Of a DNA stretch of 64,000 nt, positions 60,444 through 64,000 are shown piece by piece (the first letter of the stretch is position 1; the number at the start of each line of letters is the position of its first letter). The notes under the pieces are model-generated. The model was not told where the DNA came from. It made no database searches and worked only from the letters and a program-made list of their open reading frames with translations. Where the stretch lies: NCBI GenBank assembly GCA_963755985.1, contig CAVWLO010000004.1:62001-126000 (forward strand), given 5' to 3'. The DNA is from DASXMT01 sp963755985. Its GTDB lineage: Bacteria; Actinomycetota; Acidimicrobiia; Acidimicrobiales; RAAP-2. The translations under genes and the position numbers were made by a program.

Positions 60444-61093
60444 TGCCAGGGCGTCTCGTTGAACCGTTGCAGCACGGGTGTGCTGCCGGCGCCCCAGGCG
60501 ATCCGGGTGATCGACGCGGTGGCCAGATAGAGGCGCCACGCCCCCTCGTCGCCCAGCCCCATGGCCCAGCACACCGCGGCCTTGATAGGAGAGACATGAC
60601 TGACAACCACCACGTCGTCGGTGCGGGCCGCGCCGCCCGATTCACCGTCGGCTGCGCGTACCGAAGCTCCGTCGGGTGCGCGGCCGTGAGCACCGTCGGG
60701 TGGGCTGCCGCCGAACAACTCCTCGCAGGCCGAGCGCACGCGCCGGCCTAGCTCGGCCAGCGTCTCGCCCCCCGCCGGCCGGTAGTGGGGGTCGCTCCGC
60801 CACCGCTTCCAGACCTCAGCGGGAACAGAGCCGAGCGGCCGCCCGTCGTACTCGCCGTAGTCGAGCTCCACCCAGCGCTCGTCGATCTCGATCGGCAGGC
60901 CGAGGTCGAGCGCGGCAGCCGTGTCCCGCGCCCGCTCGAGCGGGCTGGCGATCACCCGGGTGGCTCCGGCCAGCGACGCTCCGAGCGTCCGGGCCTGGGC
61001 CAGGCCCCGTTCGGTGAGCGGCGCGTCGATCCTCCCGAGGAGGAGCCCGGCGGCGTTGCCCGTCGATTCCCCGTGGCGGACGAGGATCAGCAC
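60434..61093 (-). CDS. histidine phosphatase (phosphoglycerate mutase-like)
   Basis: A 219-residue phosphatase. RHG motif in MLILVRHGESTGNAAGLLLG (H8), SPLERARDTAAALDLG, VELDYGEYDG (catalytic Glu) and VVVSHVSPIKAAVCWAMG (second His). An insertion near residues 130-160 (GGSPPDGAHGRAPDGASVRA) is low-complexity. The class includes phosphoglycerate mutases, cobalamin and sugar phosphatases; substrate unknown. The last codons lie within the 19-bp repeat. Confidence 0.93.
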   Translation of the reverse strand: MLILVRHGESTGNAAGLLLGRIDAPLTERGLAQARTLGASLAGATRVIASPLERARDTAAALDLGLPIEIDERWVELDYGEYDGRPLGSVPAEVWKRWRSDPHYRPAGGETLAELGRRVRSACEELFGGSPPDGAHGRAPDGASVRAADGESGGAARTDDVVVVSHVSPIKAAVCWAMGLGDEGAWRLYLATASITRIAWGAGSTPVLQRFNETPWQDG

Positions 61094-61205
61094 AGCAGTG
61101 CGGCGCGATGGGGAGTCAAGAGCAGAGCGGAGCGATGGGAGGTCAATAGGAAGCCGGCGCGATGGAGGTTCAACAGCAGTTCGGGGCGATGGGTCAACAG
61201 CTGTT
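61094..61205. repeat. degenerate 27-bp tandem repeats upstream of the phosphatase gene
   Basis: Four to five imperfect 27-bp units (minus strand CTGCTSTTGAMY, CATCGCGCCG) lie between the zinc-ribbon gene and the phosphatase start. They contain several TTGAC words, so a promoter may be embedded. Borders approximate. Confidence 0.7.
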
Positions 61206-61286
61206 CGGGGCGGCGACAGGTCCAGAGGGAGGACCGAAAAGAGGAGCCCACTGAGGGCATCAGAGGAGGCAACACCGGATAAGGCG

Positions 61287-62003
61287 TCAGCGGACCAGGA
61301 TGCGGCCGCACTGGTCGCAGGTGGCGATCTCGTCGGCGGGAAGGCGGCGGATGCGCTCCACCTCCATGGACGGCATGACCAGGTGGCACCCGTCGCAATG
61401 GTTCTCGATGAGCCGGGCGGCGCCCACTCCCCCCAAGTGGTCCCGGAGCTTCTCGTAGCGTGCGGCCAGGTCGGGGGGGACGACTGCGGCCTGCACGGCC
61501 CTCGCCGCCAGCTCCTGTTCGATCTCGGCGTCGATCTCCGACTCGATCGCCGCCACCGCCAGCCGGAGGCGCTCCTCTTCGCCGACCAGGGCCTCGGCCG
61601 CCCTGGTGTTCTCGACCAGGGCGATGTCCAGGGGGTCCTCCTCCTCGAGAAGCTCGAGCTCGGCCTCTTCCAGCGCGGACTGGCGCTCGGCCAGATGATG
61701 GACCTCGGTATCCATGGCCTGGAGATCCCGGGAGGCCGACATGTCGCCCTTCAGCATCCGCTGCTCGATCTCGTGGCGCCGCTTGGCCGACGCGGCGATC
61801 TGCTCCTCGATCGAGCGCTGGCGGGCGGCCAGGTCCTCCACCTGGGCCCGGAGCGCCGTGCTGGCCGTGTCGAGGACGGCATGGCGCGCCTCGAGCTCGG
61901 CCAGCTGCGCCCGCTCGGCCATGGTGACCTTGCGGTGCCGGAGCTGGTCGACGGTGGTGTCGTGCTCCTGTATGAGCAACAGGGTGTCGAACGGCTCGGC
62001 CAT
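61287..62003 (-). CDS. coiled-coil protein with C-terminal C4 zinc ribbon (DUF164/CT398-like)
   Basis: A 238-residue protein. Residues 10-170 form a long hairpin coiled coil (LAARQRSIEEQIAASAKRRH, EIEQRMLKGDMSASRDLQAM, ALEEAELELLEEEDPLDIAL). The end holds HCDGCHLVMPSMEVERIRRL and ATCDQCGRILV, the two CxxC pairs of the zinc ribbon. This is the CT398/FlxA-like family found near dinucleotide-cyclase-like and RNase H genes. It may bind RNA or scaffolding partners; unknown. Confidence 0.92.
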   Translation of the reverse strand: MAEPFDTLLLIQEHDTTVDQLRHRKVTMAERAQLAELEARHAVLDTASTALRAQVEDLAARQRSIEEQIAASAKRRHEIEQRMLKGDMSASRDLQAMDTEVHHLAERQSALEEAELELLEEEDPLDIALVENTRAAEALVGEEERLRLAVAAIESEIDAEIEQELAARAVQAAVVPPDLAARYEKLRDHLGGVGAARLIENHCDGCHLVMPSMEVERIRRLPADEIATCDQCGRILVR

Positions 62004-62039
62004 GCGGGCTCCTCTCTGTGTCTTTTGCTCTCGTCGGTC

Positions 62040-62215
62040 GCTATCTGCCCTTGGCGGTCTGCTCTGCTTTGGCGGTCTGCTTTGGCGGTCTGCTTTGGCG
62101 GTCTGCTTTGGCGGTCTGCTTTGGGGTCTTAGCGGTCTGCTCGGGAACTCTTGCGGTCTGCTCGGGAACTTTTGCGGTCTGCCTGGGGTCTGCTCGGGAT
62201 CTGCTCGGGGCGTGC
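62040..62215. repeat. 15-bp tandem repeats at NUDIX 3' end and its downstream spacer
   Basis: GGTCTGCTTTGGC repeats about five times between 62046 and 62130, then degenerates to units around TCTTAGCGGTCTGCTCGGGA and TTTTGCGGTCTGCC up to about 62215. Inside the NUDIX gene the same motif yields ADRKSS repeats at the C-terminus. Confidence 0.9.
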
Positions 62216-62743
62216 TGAGACGAGACTACGGGCCACTCGCAGCGCTCCCCGCAGCGCGTCGTCGGCGATGGCCTCGGCATCGTCCCAATTGAACCAGCGG
62301 ATCTCCTGGCTCTCGCCCTCCGGGGGGTCGGGGTCCTCGTCTGGGGCCAGGATCAGGAAGCGCACATCGAGGTGGGTGTGCCCCTTGGACGCCTCGTGGA
62401 CGTCGACATGGATGAGTACAGGTCCGTCACTCGGATGGGTCACCGGCAGCCCTGTCTCCTCGGTGCACTCGCGCACCGCGGCCTCCTCGGGTGTCTCGCC
62501 GGGTTCGATGTGGCCGCCGGGCTGCATCCAGCGGTGGAGGCGACGGTGCTTGAGCAGGATCACCCCTCGGGGGCCCACCACCACCCCCGAGGCGGTGACA
62601 TGGACGGGTCCCTCGCGCTCGTCGAAGGGGTGCGGGAGCCGGTCGAGCTCGTACAGAAACGCTTCTTTGGCGTCAGCCTCGCGGGGGTCAACCGGAGGAT
62701 GCGCCTCGATCGAGACTCTGAGGATGGCGACGGGGTCCGACAT
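62129..62743 (-). CDS. NUDIX hydrolase
   Basis: A 204-residue NUDIX enzyme. The NUDIX box is GGHIEPGETPEEAAVRECTE followed by ETGL (about 90-113), preceded by ILLKHRRLHRWMQP. The N-terminal part has DPVAILRVSIEAHPPVDPRE. The ATG at 62743 is chosen because the fold starts there. The C-terminus past about 190 is ADRKSSRADRKSSRADR, a product of the adjacent 15-bp tandem repeats. NUDIX enzymes hydrolyse nucleoside diphosphate derivatives; substrate unknown. Confidence 0.93.
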   Translation of the reverse strand: MSDPVAILRVSIEAHPPVDPREADAKEAFLYELDRLPHPFDEREGPVHVTASGVVVGPRGVILLKHRRLHRWMQPGGHIEPGETPEEAAVRECTEETGLPVTHPSDGPVLIHVDVHEASKGHTHLDVRFLILAPDEDPDPPEGESQEIRWFNWDDAEAIADDALRGALRVARSLVSARPEQIPSRPQADRKSSRADRKSSRADR

Positions 62744-62875
62744 ACCGTTGGTCCAATCCCTACCACACCAGGCAAAATGGGGCCGCGTCGGGGGCTCCGG
62801 GCACTGCGGGCCGGCAAGCCAGTGCACCTCTCGGTCGGCAGGCCGGAAACCGGCGGTCACACAGGTGCTGTGGGA

Positions 62876-63106
62876 TCAGGCAGACTTACGGCGCTGCCGG
62901 TGGATCCGGCGGCGCTCCCGCTCGGTGGCACCGCCCCAGACACCCTCTCGCTCCCGATTGGCCAGGGCGTACTCCAGGCAGGCTTCCCGTACTGCGCACT
63001 GATCGCAGACGGCCTTGGCTGCGCCGGCCTCCTCATCGGAGGCCGGATAGAACACGTCTGGGTCGATGCCCCGGCAGGCTGCGTGCTTACGCCAGGTGGC
63101 AATCAT
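62876..63106 (-). CDS. WhiB family Fe-S regulatory protein
   Basis: A 76-residue WhiB-like protein that carries a [4Fe-4S] cluster and acts with the main sigma factor. The four cysteines are in HAACRGIDPDVFY (C11) and AVCDQCAVREACLEYALANR (C34, C37, C43), then the diagnostic turn REREGVWGGATEREREE-type segment (GVWGGATERERRRIHRQR). It is the smallest WhiB class. The ATG at 63106 is the only plausible start. A 540-nt repeat-rich intergenic region lies upstream. Confidence 0.97.
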   Translation of the reverse strand: MIATWRKHAACRGIDPDVFYPASDEEAGAAKAVCDQCAVREACLEYALANREREGVWGGATERERRRIHRQRRKSA

Positions 63107-63649
63107 GGGAACTTCACTTCCTAGCTACTCGGGATACGGGTCGAACCGCCAAAAGTTCGTCTCAGTGACCTGGGAGAATTGCGGCCGCCCGGCGAAAATA
63201 TGCGGAACAGCCAGTATGGACCACGGACCACCGCGATGTCCACACTTGTGCCTGGTCATTTTGTCGGCTCTGCTCGGCCGGGCGGCCTGGGCACCTGGTC
63301 GGCGGTGATTTGGCGCCGAACATCGCCCGAGAGCAGTGCCGAACATCGCCTGAGAGCATTCCGAGAGTTTTCAGCGCTATATGCGGTACATGTACAGCAT
63401 ATGAGAGCGGCGCCGAACATCGCCTGAGAGCATTCCGAGAGTTTTTCAGCGGCTATATGCGGTACATGTACAGCATATGAGAGCCGGCGAGAAGCACTAC
63501 ATGTACAGCAAGCCCGCCGCAGCACGTTGTGGGGAGCTGAGATCGAACACCTGAGACCTGTTCGTTGAGCCGAGGCGATTGTCAGGCTGAGCGAGTCGCG
63601 GTTGGTTCGACAGCCCCTTTTGGCCCAGGTTTTCGTCTGGGCGGGGTTG
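63107..63649. other. 543-nt intergenic region with large palindromic repeats
   Basis: Between the WhiB start and the end of the WYL gene. It holds a 74-bp direct repeat with two long AT-rich dyads (see repeat entry) and, near the WhiB start, an AAAATATGCGGAACA segment that may be a promoter. No gene could be supported. Confidence 0.55.
63314..63490. repeat. 74-bp direct repeat, each with a near-perfect 24-bp palindrome
   Basis: GCCGAACATCGCCYGAGAGC occurs three times (from 63315, 63338, 63412); copies two and three are about 74 bp apart and also share the segment with ATATGC, G, GTACATGTAC, A, GCATAT (63379-63402 and 63455-63478), a 24-bp dyad with one mismatched pair. A third TACATGTACAGC is at 63500. 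Confidence 0.9.
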
Positions 63650-64000
63650 TCAGGGTGGCGAGGTGGCGGGTGGCGAGGTGGCGGGCGGCGAGGTGGCGGG
63701 TGGCGAGGTGGCGGGCGGCGAGGTGGCGGGTGGCGAGGTGGCGGGCGCTCCATAGGAGCGGGTTAGCTCCGCACCCAGCAGGGCCAGGCGTTGGCGGACG
63801 TCGGCGGGCTCGATGACCTCGACGCGTGATCCGAACCCGGCCAGCCGTCCAGCCGCACCGTCGCCCGTCAAGCCGACCAGCCCGATCTCGACCCGGCCGT
63901 CGGCCCCCGGGGCACCGGTCGCGAGCTGGTTCCCGAAGACCATGCGCAGCAGCCCGATGACGTCAGGGTCGGCCCGGGCCACGACCCTTCCCTCCCCCCG
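63650..64000 (-). CDS. WYL-domain transcriptional regulator (PafC/YafY-like), 5' end outside window
   Basis: The C-terminal part of a WYL regulator: DVIGLLRMVFGNQLATG, VEIGLVGLTGDGAAGRLAGF and SRVEVIEPADVRQRLALLGA, ELTRSYG, the typical WCX end of PafB/PafC/YafY proteins. Helix-turn-helix and WYL parts lie beyond the right edge. The last 35 residues are ATSPP repeats coded by a 15-bp tandem array, ending in TGA at 63650-63652. The WYL domain senses nucleic acid ligands in relatives. Confidence 0.8.
   Translation of the reverse strand, partial: RGEGRVVARADPDVIGLLRMVFGNQLATGAPGADGRVEIGLVGLTGDGAAGRLAGFGSRVEVIEPADVRQRLALLGAELTRSYGAPATSPPATSPPATSPPATSPPATSPPATSPP
63653..63747. repeat. 15-bp tandem repeats encoding ATSPP
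   Basis: Units of GAGGTGGCGGGTGGC or GAGGTGGCGGGCGGC alternate in about six to seven copies and form the C-terminal tail of the WYL regulator. Confidence 0.93.

Overview
The window is high-GC DNA with dense, short-spaced genes on both strands. A WhiB protein, a DUF222/HNH endonuclease, an exodeoxyribonuclease VII pair, an actinobacterial-looking class A RNase P RNA and many GTG starts point to an actinomycete. The hopanoid-type HpnJ protein and the overall gene mix would suit an Acidimicrobiia-like lineage, but that is inference. No rRNA, tRNA, CRISPR array, prophage or intact insertion sequence was seen.

Layout. 1-9.4 kb: a DUF202 membrane protein (cut by the left edge), an M20 peptidase, a DUF6629 membrane protein, a TetR regulator, a small monooxygenase, an ABC-2 type exporter pair, a NYN/PIN-like protein and a LysM-M23 cell-wall hydrolase whose two halves are separated by a frameshift inside a 24-bp minisatellite. 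9.8-14.3 kb: a DGPF (YCII) protein overlapping an ECF42-type sigma factor, then a three-gene minus operon (SecD-head-like anchored protein, YtrA-like GntR regulator, anchored beta-propeller) with a recognisable promoter. 14.5-19.1 kb: small accessory genes (RibD_C reductase, P-loop kinase, GNAT, DUF427) mixed with gene remnants (a folD C-terminus, an FAD-oxidase BBE tail). 19.1-28 kb: an oxidative-stress module (DUF3501, rubrerythrin, Fur/PerR) divergent from a glycerol/lipid module (GlpD, FAD-linked oxidase with a frameshift, a minisatellite mini-ORF, an FGGY kinase) that runs into an acetolactate synthase-like gene.

28-38.8 kb: ferredoxin-reductase-like flavoprotein, metallo-beta-lactamase-fold hydrolase, acyl-CoA synthetase, AraC regulator, two glyoxalase-fold proteins, CorA, xseA/xseB and rnpB. 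38.8-49 kb: a secreted Ig-like/pentapeptide-repeat protein, CsbD, isochorismatase-like hydrolase, iron-permease-like protein, GNAT, DUF1801, a GT28-family glycosyltransferase coupled to HpnJ, and a TetR/NAD-epimerase divergent pair with three near-identical operator-like sites. 49-64 kb: Crp/Fnr, TetR, methyltransferase, universal stress protein, DUF222-HNH, an ArsR-SRPBCC pair that looks leaderless, cupin, DUF1059, LuxR, a LysR/MFS divergent pair, histidine phosphatase, zinc-ribbon coiled coil, NUDIX hydrolase, WhiB and a WYL regulator cut by the right edge.

A recurrent trait is the number of short tandem repeats (9-45 bp units) placed at gene 3' ends or between genes. Several form the C-terminal tails or stop codons of the proteins (LysM-M23, NUDIX, WYL, MFS/phosphatase, TetR, XseA). 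Two genes show frame breaks, one inside such a repeat.
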